From contig CAISCU010000028.1 in NCBI GenBank assembly GCA_903883965.1, positions 1 to 51,017 of the forward strand: a DNA stretch of 51,017 bases. Reading direction: 5' to 3'. A model generated the notes under the pieces. That model did no database searches, was not told where the DNA came from, and worked only from the letters and a program-made list of their open reading frames with translations. The stretch comes from an uncultured Bacteroidota bacterium (GTDB lineage: Bacteria; Bacteroidota; Bacteroidia; UKL13-3). Positions 35,393 through 45,198 of the stretch are shown here, one piece after another. Made by a program: the position numbers and the translations under genes. The first letter of the stretch is position 1. The number at the start of each line of letters is the position of its first letter.

Positions 35393-37697
35393 AAAAAATT
35401 GTTTTTGGTTCTGCCTTTTAATGGGTTTGTTGAGTGCATGCAATATAAGCAAACATGCAAGCAATGACGCACGATTTTTATACAAGAACAAAATTCAAAT
35501 TCAAGAAAGAACCATCGCACGCTTTTATGATGCTGATTTGATGAGCCAAATCAAGCAAATGCCCAATAAAAAAATAGTTGGGATATACCGATTGGGTTTG
35601 CGTTTTCATTTACTTGGGGCATCAGGAAAAGACAATCAATTCAAACAATTTTTAAGGTATCAAATTGGCGAGGCACCTGTTATAGTTGACAGTTCATACA
35701 TAGAAGCCTCTTGCAAAGCCATGAGTGCTTACCTTAAAACAAAAGGTTTTTACTATCCAGAAATTCGTTACCAAGTAACTGGACCTGCACACAGAAGTAC
35801 TGTCATATTTAATTTATCTATGGGAAAGCCTTATACCATTTATAAAATTGAAAGGCATATAGCAGACCCTGTCATTGATTCTATAGTTACTGTCAATTCT
35901 GAGGAATCATTTATCAGACTTGGAAACCCCATTCAATTCGAAAACTTATTGAATGAACAAAACCGCATTACCGATTTGCTCAGAAACAACGGCTATTTTG
36001 GATTTTCAAAAGAACTCATCACTTTTGATTTTGACACCCTTCGTTTTGGGGATTTTAGAGCCCTGTTGGGTATCAATATTCAAAATCCTGATCATTTTAA
36101 AACCAACCAAACATTTAAAATTGACAGCATACATGTAAGTATTGATCCGGGTAAAGATTCTACCGATTTCCAAGCCTGTCTGCCAATAACATACAAGGAG
36201 TTTAGTTTCGCTGCCAATGGTTTTCCTTTAAATCCTTCTGTTTTAAAATCAACTCTTTTGATTAGTCCCAATAGCTTATTTAGTCAAAAAAAATCAAATG
36301 GTACTTTCCAAAGGCTCAACGATTTACAATTGTTTAAAACGGTTAACATCAATGTTGTTCCAAATGATGAAAATACTGATTCTGCCAGTGTAAATTATAC
36401 GATCAGGTTGGTTCCTGCTAGCAAGTATAATTTTAGCATCGAACCTCAATTAATAACTACCGACCAAGCCAATTTGGTAAGCGGTTCAACTTACCGTAAT
36501 TATGGTTTAGCAACTGTGTTTACGAGCAATATCAATAATATATTTAAAGGTGCTGAAATCTTGCAATTTAGGTACCGAATTGCCTTAGAAGCACAAAGAG
36601 GACCTTCCATATCAGAAAAACCTTTTTTCAATAGTTTTGAATCGGCTCTCAATGCCAATTTAATCTTTCCCAAATTGCTCGGATTTTTAACGTTGGACAA
36701 AGCATTTGAAAACTCTATCAATAAAACCATTTTATCTTCTTCGGTATTGTTTGAACAAAATGTGAATTGGAAAAGAACTGTATTTTCTTTGGGTTTGAAT
36801 TATCAGTTTTCAAAAAAACAACTTACATTTCAGGTAACACCTAGTGAAATTAGTTTTATTAGAACAGATTTTGCCAATAATGAATTGGCGAATAAAAGTA
36901 AAAACGACCCTTATTTACAAAGCATTTTTGCCAATAATTTAATTACCAATTCAAGGGTGGGCTTGTTGTATAATAACCAATCACCTAAAAAGAACAACAG
37001 CTATTTTTTTATTAGATGGGATGTATTGGAATTGGCTGGTATCATACCCAGTGCCATTTATGAGGTATTTCAACTACCAAAATCGGACAGCGGCTATTAC
37101 CAGTTGTTTGGGGTTCGTTTTTTCAACTATGCCAAAACTTATGCCGATGTGAGGTTCAATCATTACATTGATGTTAACAATAAGGTAGTATACCGCTTGG
37201 CCATTGGTTGTGCCTTGCCTTTTTGGAATTCAGATGAATTTGTTCCATTTGATAAAAGATTTTTCAATGGTGGAGCCAATAGCATTAGGGCTTTTTTACC
37301 GAGGTCATTAGGCCCCGGAGCCTACAATGTAGATGGACAATTGGACCGCAGTGGAGACGTAAAAATTGAAGCCAATGCCGAATACCGTTTCAATATTTTT
37401 AAACGCTATTTTGAAGGGGCATTGTTTGTAGATGCTGGTAATATTTGGCGCATCAAAGAAGATGGCCGAGCAGAAGCCACCTTTCATATAGGTGATTTTT
37501 ACAAACAGATAGCCATGGGAACAGGTTTTGGATTCCGATTAAACCTAGACTTTTTGGTATTCAGAATAGATTGGGCCGTACCGGTTATGGACCCAAGAAA
37601 AACCTTAAGTAAACGCTTTGTATTACCTAATTATGAGGACCCTAGTTTACTTTGGGATGCCTCTATTTTGAACTTTGGTGTTGGTTATCCCTTCTAA
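35370..37697 (+). CDS. TamL/BamA-like Omp85 lipoprotein
   Basis: A protein of up to 775 residues in the Omp85 superfamily, of the TamA-like form that in Bacteroidota is a lipoprotein (TamL) and works with TamB in outer-membrane assembly. Residues 8-24 form a lipoprotein signal ending at lipobox LSAC. POTRA-like repeats follow to about 330, then the barrel, with GGANSIRAFLPRSLGPG as the Omp85 gate motif and FVDAGNIW near the end. The start is uncertain. TTG at 35370 is listed. ATG at 35421 leaves too short a signal. ATA at 35391 would give an ideal one, MKNCFWFCLLMGLLSAC, and would overlap the divergent ATG by two bases. No tamB follows; the next gene is convergent. Confidence 0.85.
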   Translation: MISDLVNIKNCFWFCLLMGLLSACNISKHASNDARFLYKNKIQIQERTIARFYDADLMSQIKQMPNKKIVGIYRLGLRFHLLGASGKDNQFKQFLRYQIGEAPVIVDSSYIEASCKAMSAYLKTKGFYYPEIRYQVTGPAHRSTVIFNLSMGKPYTIYKIERHIADPVIDSIVTVNSEESFIRLGNPIQFENLLNEQNRITDLLRNNGYFGFSKELITFDFDTLRFGDFRALLGINIQNPDHFKTNQTFKIDSIHVSIDPGKDSTDFQACLPITYKEFSFAANGFPLNPSVLKSTLLISPNSLFSQKKSNGTFQRLNDLQLFKTVNINVVPNDENTDSASVNYTIRLVPASKYNFSIEPQLITTDQANLVSGSTYRNYGLATVFTSNINNIFKGAEILQFRYRIALEAQRGPSISEKPFFNSFESALNANLIFPKLLGFLTLDKAFENSINKTILSSSVLFEQNVNWKRTVFSLGLNYQFSKKQLTFQVTPSEISFIRTDFANNELANKSKNDPYLQSIFANNLITNSRVGLLYNNQSPKKNNSYFFIRWDVLELAGIIPSAIYEVFQLPKSDSGYYQLFGVRFFNYAKTYADVRFNHYIDVNNKVVYRLAIGCALPFWNSDEFVPFDKRFFNGGANSIRAFLPRSLGPGAYNVDGQLDRSGDVKIEANAEYRFNIFKRYFEGALFVDAGNIWRIKEDGRAEATFHIGDFYKQIAMGTGFGFRLNLDFLVFRIDWAVPVMDPRKTLSKRFVLPNYEDPSLLWDASILNFGVGYPF

Positions 37698-37699
37698 AA

Positions 37700-40600
37700 T
37701 TATTCTCTTAACAAGGTGATTGACCCTCTGGCATTTCTCACTGCCGGTTGTGTAACCAATCGGTAATTGAAAATGTAATAATAAACGCCCTCAGGACAAG
37801 CTTCTCCAGTTTGGTGGTTGTTTCCGTTCCAATTGACGCCATCGTTTCCAATACCATCTTTGGTTGATTCGTAAACCAATTCTCCCCAACGGTTGTAGAT
37901 GTACAATTCATAAAAGTTACCTCCCATCATGTTAATATCAAACGCGTCGTTTTTGTTGTCGTTGTTGGGTGTAAATACATTTGGTATTACCAACAATACT
38001 TTGGGGGTTGTGTTTTTGCACAAAGAATCGTAACAATCATTTGAGGCAAATGCTTTCAAACAAATTTGAAAACTACTACCAGTATCGGCTTTATAGGTAT
38101 GTATTGGATCTTTTTCAAAACTATAGTTAGAGGAACCAGCAAGGGCTTGTCCAAAATCCCATTCGTAACGAACGGCCTGCATCGATTTATTGAACAATTT
38201 TACTTGAGGGAAATTGCTTTCATCTAAATCAAAATCTGCTTTTACTTGGGTGGCAAATATGTTTTTTTGTGCAGTATCAATACACAAGCCTTCCTGAAGT
38301 TGAGGTGCCAAATAAACCCTATACCAACCTGTATCAGCATACGTATGAGTTAACGTAGTATCTGGCCAAATTTGATTTTGTTTGTTTCCATCTCCAAACA
38401 ACCATGTAAAACCAGGTACAGGTTTTGGGCTAGAGCCAGTTAATTCGAAAGCTTGATTTTTACAAACAGTATCGGGAGCATACAAATTGAGTTTACTAGA
38501 TGGTAATACCCTCACTTTTCTGACAGGGGCATTGGCATTGGTTGAGTCAGGGAAAACCGACCTACAGGTTTTATTCCTCCCTGTTACCGGATCAATCAGG
38601 TTTTCCTCCCCCATTAAGTATATTTTAAATATGCCAGCACTTGGATAGGTAAAACTAACAGCCGTATCTTTTTGAGTTGATAAAATACTGTTGTTGTAAT
38701 CTCTAAAAAACCAAACCCAATTGAGCAATTGTTTTCCTGTAGTATTGGTTAATTTAACCTTAAAAGGCGCACAACCTAGGGTATCGCTAATTGTAAATGA
38801 GGGCTTGGGGCCATCTATAAAAACTGGTGTTGAATCTATAGCAATGCAACCTGCTGCTGACTGAACTTTTAATTTGGCATAAAACAAGCCATTGCTCGTA
38901 TAATCATATACAGGACTCTGTATATAAATGGGGTTCTTGTTTTCACCAAATTCCCAAGTCCAGGCATTGATATTGTCGTATGGTGATGGAGAGCCATACA
39001 ATTTAGATGAATCAATGACATAAGATAAATCGGTAAAACTTAATATTTGTGGTGCACACAAATACCTCGGCAGCATAGGTTTTATTTTTGCCTTTACATC
39101 TACCACTTTTACTTTTTTAGACAATACAGTTGTGTCTCTGCAACCCAAACTATCAATGGCAATCATGCGAATTTGAAAATTACCTGGCTTGCTGTATTGG
39201 TAACTGGGTTCAGAACCTTTTACATTGAACCCATTTCCCTCTCCAAAATCCCATAAAAGCTGTTCCTTACCTGCCGCAGCCCTTGCTGGTTCTTTCCAGT
39301 ATTCTCTGGTAGAATTGAAATACTGAACATATTCCTGTAATTTGAGCGGGGTGTTAAAGCAAGCCACTGGTGGAGGAATGCTGATACTTTTGATAAACCC
39401 TAAAGGAAGTTGGTATTTGACAACCTTTGAACAGCCTCTGGTATTGAGCATATAAACCGATAATTGTTTCAAACCTGGAGTTGTAAATTGAAAATACTGA
39501 CTTGGTATGATTGAGTCGTTTGGACCAAATTCTATATTGGTAACAACCTGGTTATTCCAGTTGATGCGTACTCGAACCAAACTGTCTTGAATTGAATCTT
39601 TGAGCGACAATTTGATTTTCCACGGACTACAAGCACCATTTAAATTTTCAACGGTAAACTCTGGATTGAGGGGCAATAGCCGAATCATGTTGTGGTACCA
39701 AGCAGTGTCGTAACAAGCATTGCCATTTTTATCGGTTCCATTTTTAATGATCAAACCAACAGTAACATTTCCAGATGGGTTACAGGTTTCAGAATAATAA
39801 TGAACCGTTTGGTTTAAATTGGAATCTATTTCAACCCATCCGTTGGCATCACAGGTTGAGTCAAAATTGATCCAAGCTTTTTCTCTGCCACACAATGGCA
39901 ATGTTTTTTGCAACAAAAACTCTATGGGCGAATTCAAACAAATATTGCCAGCATACATCAGTCCTGGTCTAATGGGAATAGATAAACTGTCCCAACCCGC
40001 ATCTGGAGGAGTTAATTTTAAAGCTGCTGCGCTAGTGTCTGTACAGCCCGTTATAAAATCGGTTAAAATCAATTTGGGATAATAACATTTCTCTTTCCCA
40101 GGGGTATATGCATGTATGACAGGAATGGAATCTTTTGAATAGTTGCAATTCCGATTTAAGTTCAAGCCATTTTTGGTATCGGTTGTACATGGTGGTGCAA
40201 AAGCATCGTCAAAATCCCACATACGAAACAACGCATTGTTGTTGTACAAACAAGAATGATCAATGGCTGGCCCCCTGAACCTCACCGTATCATGCACCTC
40301 ACATTGATTTTGATTAATAATCGGATCTTTGAGCGTTTGTATCACAGCTTGAGGACCTAATATTTCAATGGTAGTATCTACTTTGAGTTTGCAATTGCCA
40401 ATTTGAGCATACATGCTTACTTGGTATTTTCCGCATGAACTCAAACGTTTAGGAAAATTCAAAGGGTTGTTATCGAACGAGTCTATTCTATTGGCATCTC
40501 CAAATTTATAAATGCTCCAATTGAGCTGTATTGGATCGAGGTTTTTAGACATAAAATTAAAGGCATTGCCTCTAAAACATGCTTTTTGATTGTTGAGGTA

Positions 40601-41479
40601 AATGATAGAATCTAATTTGTAATTGCTAACCGCATTGTTGAGTACAAAAGTGTCCTTACATCCGTTTAAATCTTCTACAAACAAGCTGATATCAAAACTT
40701 CCAACACCTGTATAGGTATGCGCTATATTGGTCCAAGGACTGCTAATTTGAGGGCTGCCATCGCCAAAATCCCATGTATATTTTTTAAGTTGATTGGGCA
40801 CTACCAAACTGTTATTTACAATTGTAACAGGTGTTTGGTTACAGGTTGGTTGGTAATTGGCTTGAACGCTTAAATCTGGTATTTTAGGATAGAGTAAAAA
40901 AGCATTTTTAAGTTCGAACCGGTCTAAACAGCCATTGGTATCTGTTACTTCTAGTACAAAATTGTACTGCCCACCCAATAAACTTGAGTATTCATGACAA
41001 ATTGTATTTGAAGAGCCGGGTAAACTGTTGTCGAATGAACCGTCACCAAAAAGTAAAACTCTGGTTTTTAAAGGAGTGAGGTCTTTACCAGGTACAGATT
41101 CGTCTTTGATACAAATTTGATTGCCTTTGAAACATTGGGTATCTTCTGATAAAATTGAGAAATTGGCTTTGGGTTTGTCTACTACTAAAATTGGATCGGC
41201 AGCAACAGTACAAGTTGCACCATTGTTAAATGTTACTGTAACTTCGGGTATAAAACTTCCCCTGTTTGGGTACTGATAAACAGGATTACTTTGACTAGAA
41301 GTAGCCCCATCTCCGAATTTCCATTTGTAACCAGTGGGCACAAAGCCAGCATCAAACTGAACTTGAAAAGAGGAGGTATTGCCCAAACAAACAATTGCAT
41401 TGCCCGGAATGAGTTTACAATTTTGAGCTTGTAGTTTGAATAATAACAAGCAAAATAAGAAAAAGGTAATTTTTTTCAT
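37700..41479 (-). CDS. PKD-repeat surface protein with gliding-type C-terminus
   Basis: A 1259-residue exported protein. The signal peptide is MKKITFFLFCLLLFKLQAQ. It carries at least five PKD-type Ig-like domains, recognisable by YKWKFGDGATSSQSNPVYQYP, YTWDFGDGSPQ, LLWDFGEGNGFNVKGS, WTWEFGENKNPIYIQSPVYDY, FTWLFGDGNKQ and YEWDFGQALAGSS. The last 90 residues (VFTPNNDNKNDAFDI, YIYNRWGELVYES, GVYYYIFNYR) are the gliding motility-associated C-terminal (CHU_C, type B) domain, which directs type IX secretion. It is probably a cell-surface adhesin or structural protein. The ATG at 41479 was chosen over an upstream TTG at 41488. Confidence 0.9.
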   Translation of the reverse strand: MKKITFFLFCLLLFKLQAQNCKLIPGNAIVCLGNTSSFQVQFDAGFVPTGYKWKFGDGATSSQSNPVYQYPNRGSFIPEVTVTFNNGATCTVAADPILVVDKPKANFSILSEDTQCFKGNQICIKDESVPGKDLTPLKTRVLLFGDGSFDNSLPGSSNTICHEYSSLLGGQYNFVLEVTDTNGCLDRFELKNAFLLYPKIPDLSVQANYQPTCNQTPVTIVNNSLVVPNQLKKYTWDFGDGSPQISSPWTNIAHTYTGVGSFDISLFVEDLNGCKDTFVLNNAVSNYKLDSIIYLNNQKACFRGNAFNFMSKNLDPIQLNWSIYKFGDANRIDSFDNNPLNFPKRLSSCGKYQVSMYAQIGNCKLKVDTTIEILGPQAVIQTLKDPIINQNQCEVHDTVRFRGPAIDHSCLYNNNALFRMWDFDDAFAPPCTTDTKNGLNLNRNCNYSKDSIPVIHAYTPGKEKCYYPKLILTDFITGCTDTSAAALKLTPPDAGWDSLSIPIRPGLMYAGNICLNSPIEFLLQKTLPLCGREKAWINFDSTCDANGWVEIDSNLNQTVHYYSETCNPSGNVTVGLIIKNGTDKNGNACYDTAWYHNMIRLLPLNPEFTVENLNGACSPWKIKLSLKDSIQDSLVRVRINWNNQVVTNIEFGPNDSIIPSQYFQFTTPGLKQLSVYMLNTRGCSKVVKYQLPLGFIKSISIPPPVACFNTPLKLQEYVQYFNSTREYWKEPARAAAGKEQLLWDFGEGNGFNVKGSEPSYQYSKPGNFQIRMIAIDSLGCRDTTVLSKKVKVVDVKAKIKPMLPRYLCAPQILSFTDLSYVIDSSKLYGSPSPYDNINAWTWEFGENKNPIYIQSPVYDYTSNGLFYAKLKVQSAAGCIAIDSTPVFIDGPKPSFTISDTLGCAPFKVKLTNTTGKQLLNWVWFFRDYNNSILSTQKDTAVSFTYPSAGIFKIYLMGEENLIDPVTGRNKTCRSVFPDSTNANAPVRKVRVLPSSKLNLYAPDTVCKNQAFELTGSSPKPVPGFTWLFGDGNKQNQIWPDTTLTHTYADTGWYRVYLAPQLQEGLCIDTAQKNIFATQVKADFDLDESNFPQVKLFNKSMQAVRYEWDFGQALAGSSNYSFEKDPIHTYKADTGSSFQICLKAFASNDCYDSLCKNTTPKVLLVIPNVFTPNNDNKNDAFDINMMGGNFYELYIYNRWGELVYESTKDGIGNDGVNWNGNNHQTGEACPEGVYYYIFNYRLVTQPAVRNARGSITLLRE

Positions 41480-41492
41480 TTGTGTCAATAGC

Positions 41493-41500
41493 CAAATATA
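41493..41500 (-). promoter_or_regulatory. Candidate -7 box of the PKD gene
   Basis: On the minus strand TATATTTG, an exact TAnnTTTG, lies 13 nt before the ATG at 41479. The expected -33 position has ATG rather than TTG, so the call rests on the -7 box alone. Confidence 0.4.
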
Positions 41501-41633
41501 GTATTAAAATAGCTTTTAGACATATGTGATTTCTTTAAAAATACATAATTCTACACAAGATTTAGTTTCATACACAACCCACTCATTCAATGAATGATTC
41601 ATTTGCTCCTAGTTTTTTGTAAATTGCAAACCC

Positions 41634-42941
41634 ATGTCAAAATCAGTTGCATTTTACACCCTGGGCTGCAAGCTCAACTTTTCAGAAACATCAACCATTG
41701 CAAGGTCTTTGATAGATGATGGGTACCAAAAAGTAGCCTTCCACGAACCAGCAGATGTGTATGTAATTAATACCTGTTCGGTAACTGACCACGCCGACCG
41801 AAAATGTAAAAAAGTAGTTAAAGAAGCCTTGCGCCACAACCCCAATGCATTTGTTGCTATTATAGGCTGTTATGCCCAATTGAAACCGCAAGAAATTGCG
41901 AAAATTCCTGGTGTTGATGTGGTGTTGGGTGCTGCTGAAAAGTTCAATATAGAGTCATACATAGGCGATGGGTTTAAAAAAGAACAAGCCGTAGTACATG
42001 AGAGTAAAATTAAAGAGGTGTTGGATTACCATGCCTCCTACTCTATTGGCGACCGCACGCGTACATTCTTGAAAATTCAGGATGGTTGTGATTATTTCTG
42101 TGCATTCTGTACCATTCCATTGGCAAGAGGCAAAAGCCGCAGCGATACCATAGAAAATGTGGTCAAACAAGCACAAGAAATTGTGGCGCAAGGTATCAAA
42201 GAAATTGTATTGACTGGTGTAAACACTGGCGACTTTGGCGTTCAAACAGGCGAAACTTTTTTTGGCTTATTACAGGCTTTAGAAAAAGTTGACGGCTTAA
42301 AGCGCACCCGAATTAGCAGCATAGAACCCAATTTATTGAGCAATGAGATCATTGATTTTGCAGCCAAATCAAGCAAAATTGTGCCTCATTTTCACATTCC
42401 ACTACAATCGGGGTCGGATGAAATTCTAAAAGCCATGCGCAGAAAATATGACACTGCTTTGTATGCTTCTAGAATTGCACACATCAAAGCAAAAATGCCA
42501 CATGCCTGTATTGGAGTCGATGTAATTGTAGGGTTTCCGGGCGAAACCGATGAGGAGTTTTTGAAAACATACAATTTTTTGAATGAATTAGACATTAGCT
42601 ATTTGCACGTGTTTCCATACAGCGAACGCAGCAATACCACAGCTAACAAAATGCAAGGGAAAGTATTGTTAAGAACCCGAAACGAAAGGGTGCAACAACT
42701 GCAAATTTTAAGCAAAAAAAAGAAAAGGTATTTTTACGAAACACAATTGGGCAGCACTCAAGAAGTATTGTGGGAGGCTGAAAATGATGCAGATACTTTG
42801 GTAGGATTTACTGAAAATTATGTGAAAGTTAAAACAACATACGACCCAATGCTGATCAACGAAATAACCAGTGTGCAGTTGCAATCAATAGACACTGATA
42901 TGCTTGTTCAAACCAAACAATTGCAAACTTTTATTGCTTAG
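41634..42941 (+). CDS. mtaB: tRNA methylthiotransferase MtaB
   Basis: A 435-residue radical-SAM enzyme that adds a methylthio group to t6A37 of tRNAs, giving ms2t6A. The N-terminal methylthiotransferase domain holds the auxiliary 4Fe-4S cysteines Cys12 (LGCKLN), Cys48 (NTCSVT) and Cys79 (IGCYAQ). The radical-SAM cluster is CDYFCAFC with Cys152, Cys156 and Cys159. The C-terminal TRAM-like region is short. The opening YTLGCKLNFSET distinguishes MtaB from MiaB and RimO. It ends tail to tail with the DUF1015 gene, overlapping 4 nt. Confidence 0.94.
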   Translation: MSKSVAFYTLGCKLNFSETSTIARSLIDDGYQKVAFHEPADVYVINTCSVTDHADRKCKKVVKEALRHNPNAFVAIIGCYAQLKPQEIAKIPGVDVVLGAAEKFNIESYIGDGFKKEQAVVHESKIKEVLDYHASYSIGDRTRTFLKIQDGCDYFCAFCTIPLARGKSRSDTIENVVKQAQEIVAQGIKEIVLTGVNTGDFGVQTGETFFGLLQALEKVDGLKRTRISSIEPNLLSNEIIDFAAKSSKIVPHFHIPLQSGSDEILKAMRRKYDTALYASRIAHIKAKMPHACIGVDVIVGFPGETDEEFLKTYNFLNELDISYLHVFPYSERSNTTANKMQGKVLLRTRNERVQQLQILSKKKKRYFYETQLGSTQEVLWEAENDADTLVGFTENYVKVKTTYDPMLINEITSVQLQSIDTDMLVQTKQLQTFIA

Positions 42942-44200
42942 TTGAACTCAATTTCTTGGTGCTCCATAATGAGCAAACCAGTTCTAATTTTAGGCTCAAT
43001 CCAAGTTGACTTTGGTGGCATAATTAAGTTTTGATCTGCAACAGCTTTTACTTCATCTATTGCGGTTGGATACAAACTGATTGCCAAATCATAATCACCA
43101 GAGTCGACAGCTATTTGTAAATGACCAATGCCTTTTACTCCGTCCATAAAAGACAAACGGTTGTCTGTTTTGCTGTCATTAATTTGAAATACTTTTTGTA
43201 AAATAAAGCGTTCTACAATGCTTACATCTAATTGATCAAGTACTCCTTGCAATGTTGCTTTTATTTCAGGCTTGAGTTTTAACAAATAAGCTTTTTGTTG
43301 AAAGTAAATTCCAAATTCTCCTTTGTTTAATGGCTGAACAGGCAAATTGCCAGAAGGTATGATTTCAAAAGATTGCTTTATTTTTTCTAAGAAATCAGGG
43401 GCTTTAGCAATTGTAGCATCTTTTACCAAACGGTGGTATTCAAAAATACTCAGCTTGCTAAAAGGAATTAAGCATACTGGAAAATAGGCTGATGATGTTT
43501 CAACTGCTTGGCCAGCATGTTTAGCTATCATACGAGCCGAATAAGCTGCTGAGCCAGCCGAACGGTGGTGCCCATCTGCAATGTACAAATGAGGAATTGC
43601 GGCAAACTGGCTTTCTAAAAACGCAATATCATTGGCATCAGTCATGACCCAAAGGTTATGCTTCTTTTGGTCGGCACTGATAAAATTGTATTCTGGAACA
43701 TGTTGCACCACATAGCGTTGAATGATTTCATCAATGCCTTGGTCGTCGGGGTAGGTTAACAATACGGGGTTCCCCAAAGAATGAAAAAACTCAATGTGAT
43801 TGGCAATTTCCTCTTGTTTTTCAGTGAGGGTATTTTCATGTTTTAAGATGATGTTATTGTTATAATCTGCTACTGAAGCAGCTGCCATTATTCCTGTATA
43901 AGCATGGCTCCCAACAATCATTCTATAAATATAGTAAGCAGGTTGTTGTTCTTTGATTAAAACGCCTTCTTTTTTAAATTGATTGAGGTATTCCAATCCT
44001 TTTGGAAAATGTTTTTCAGGATTTTTTTTCTCTCCTTTGAAATGCAAATAGGGTTTTACAACATGCAAATAGGAATACGGATTTTGCTCAATTTCTAAGT
44101 TCGCCAAGTCTCGGGAACCAGAATCAAAAGGTTGGCTAGAGACTAAGCCCGCTTTTTCTTTACTTGGGCGCAATGCCGCAAATGGTTTAACAACTGCCAT
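42938..44200 (-). CDS. DUF1015-family protein in serine cluster
   Basis: A 420-residue protein of the DUF1015 family (PF06245), whose biochemical role I do not know. The family's motif is present as LYIADGHHRSAGSAAYSARM, near the middle of the protein, and looks like an active or ligand site. There is no signal peptide or membrane segment, so it is cytoplasmic. It follows serC and serA on the same strand with an 8-nt gap, and this order is frequent in Bacteroidota as far as I recall. The window has no phosphoserine phosphatase, so a role in or around serine metabolism is a reasonable guess from context only. Confidence 0.88.
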   Translation of the reverse strand: MAVVKPFAALRPSKEKAGLVSSQPFDSGSRDLANLEIEQNPYSYLHVVKPYLHFKGEKKNPEKHFPKGLEYLNQFKKEGVLIKEQQPAYYIYRMIVGSHAYTGIMAAASVADYNNNIILKHENTLTEKQEEIANHIEFFHSLGNPVLLTYPDDQGIDEIIQRYVVQHVPEYNFISADQKKHNLWVMTDANDIAFLESQFAAIPHLYIADGHHRSAGSAAYSARMIAKHAGQAVETSSAYFPVCLIPFSKLSIFEYHRLVKDATIAKAPDFLEKIKQSFEIIPSGNLPVQPLNKGEFGIYFQQKAYLLKLKPEIKATLQGVLDQLDVSIVERFILQKVFQINDSKTDNRLSFMDGVKGIGHLQIAVDSGDYDLAISLYPTAIDEVKAVADQNLIMPPKSTWIEPKIRTGLLIMEHQEIEFN

Positions 44201-44208
44201 TTTAAAAC

Positions 44209-45177
44209 TTAAGCGTTTCTAAAATATTCAATGACTTTTTCGGCAAGTTCAATGCTGATTCTGTTTTGGGCTTCTTTGGTTGATCCGCCTACATGTGGAC
44301 TCAGTGATACATGTGGATGTTGTAGAATTTGCATGTTTACTGGAGGTTCTTTTTCAAACACATCCAATCCAGCAAAAGCTACTTGACCAGATTCAAGCGC
44401 AGCCAATAAATCGGTTTCAGAAATAACACCACCTCTAGAACAATTGATTAATGCTACCCCTTTTTTCATTTTGGAAATCATGTTAGCATCTACAGGTGAT
44501 TTGTCTCCTTCATTAAAAGGAATATGAAAGGTTATAAAATCACTTTGCGTAATTACAGATTGTTCACTTACTGTTTGAACTGGCACCTTAATTCTAGATT
44601 GTGTGCCTAACATTGGTAAGTTCAAAGTTAAATCTACTTTTTCTACATAAGGATCAAAGGCTAGTACTTTCATACCCAATCCAATGGCCATTTTTGCAAC
44701 CTCTTGACCAATTCTTCCAAAACCAAAAATACCCATGGTTTTGCCTTGTAATTCTATGCCTTCAGATGCTTTCTTTTTTAACTCAGCAAATTTTGTATTG
44801 CCCTCAGTTGGCATGATGCGGTTGGTGTGTTGAATAAACCTTGCACCTGCAAATAAATGAGTAAAAACCAATTCTGCTACACTTACCGATGATGAAGCAG
44901 GAGTATTGATGACTTTAATGCCTTTTTGTTTGGCAAATTCTACATCTATGTTGTCTAAGCCAACTCCACCTCTACCAATTAATTTTAAATGTGGACATGA
45001 CTCTAACAATTCTTTTCTGATTTTAGTTGCTGATCTCACCAATACTGCATCAAAATCTTGAAGGGCCTCGCTCAACTTATCTTGAGGTACCTTATTGGTA
45101 TCTACTAAAAAACCTGCTGCTTCTAATAATGCTTTTCCGCTGTTGTCAATGCCGTCATTGGCTAAAATTCTGATCAT
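44209..45177 (-). CDS. serA: D-3-phosphoglycerate dehydrogenase, short form
   Basis: A 322-residue NAD-dependent dehydrogenase that oxidises 3-phosphoglycerate to 3-phosphohydroxypyruvate, the first step of serine synthesis. The dinucleotide fold reads MGIFGFGRIGQEVAKMA (148-164). Catalytic Arg and Glu lie in NCSRGGVISE and DVFEKEPP, and the catalytic His is in SPHVGGSTKEA. The protein stops after the catalytic core, so the ACT domain used for serine feedback in longer SerA proteins is missing. It lies 21 nt after serC and 8 nt before the DUF1015 gene. Confidence 0.94.
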   Translation of the reverse strand: MIRILANDGIDNSGKALLEAAGFLVDTNKVPQDKLSEALQDFDAVLVRSATKIRKELLESCPHLKLIGRGGVGLDNIDVEFAKQKGIKVINTPASSSVSVAELVFTHLFAGARFIQHTNRIMPTEGNTKFAELKKKASEGIELQGKTMGIFGFGRIGQEVAKMAIGLGMKVLAFDPYVEKVDLTLNLPMLGTQSRIKVPVQTVSEQSVITQSDFITFHIPFNEGDKSPVDANMISKMKKGVALINCSRGGVISETDLLAALESGQVAFAGLDVFEKEPPVNMQILQHPHVSLSPHVGGSTKEAQNRISIELAEKVIEYFRNA

Positions 45178-45198
45178 GTTGCTGTTGAATTTGTTGGT

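Noticed and set aside
41560-41615. Small inverted repeat CATTCAATGAATG upstream of mtaB as an operator
   Set aside because: It is short, AT-rich and not repeated elsewhere in the window; chance is a sufficient explanation.
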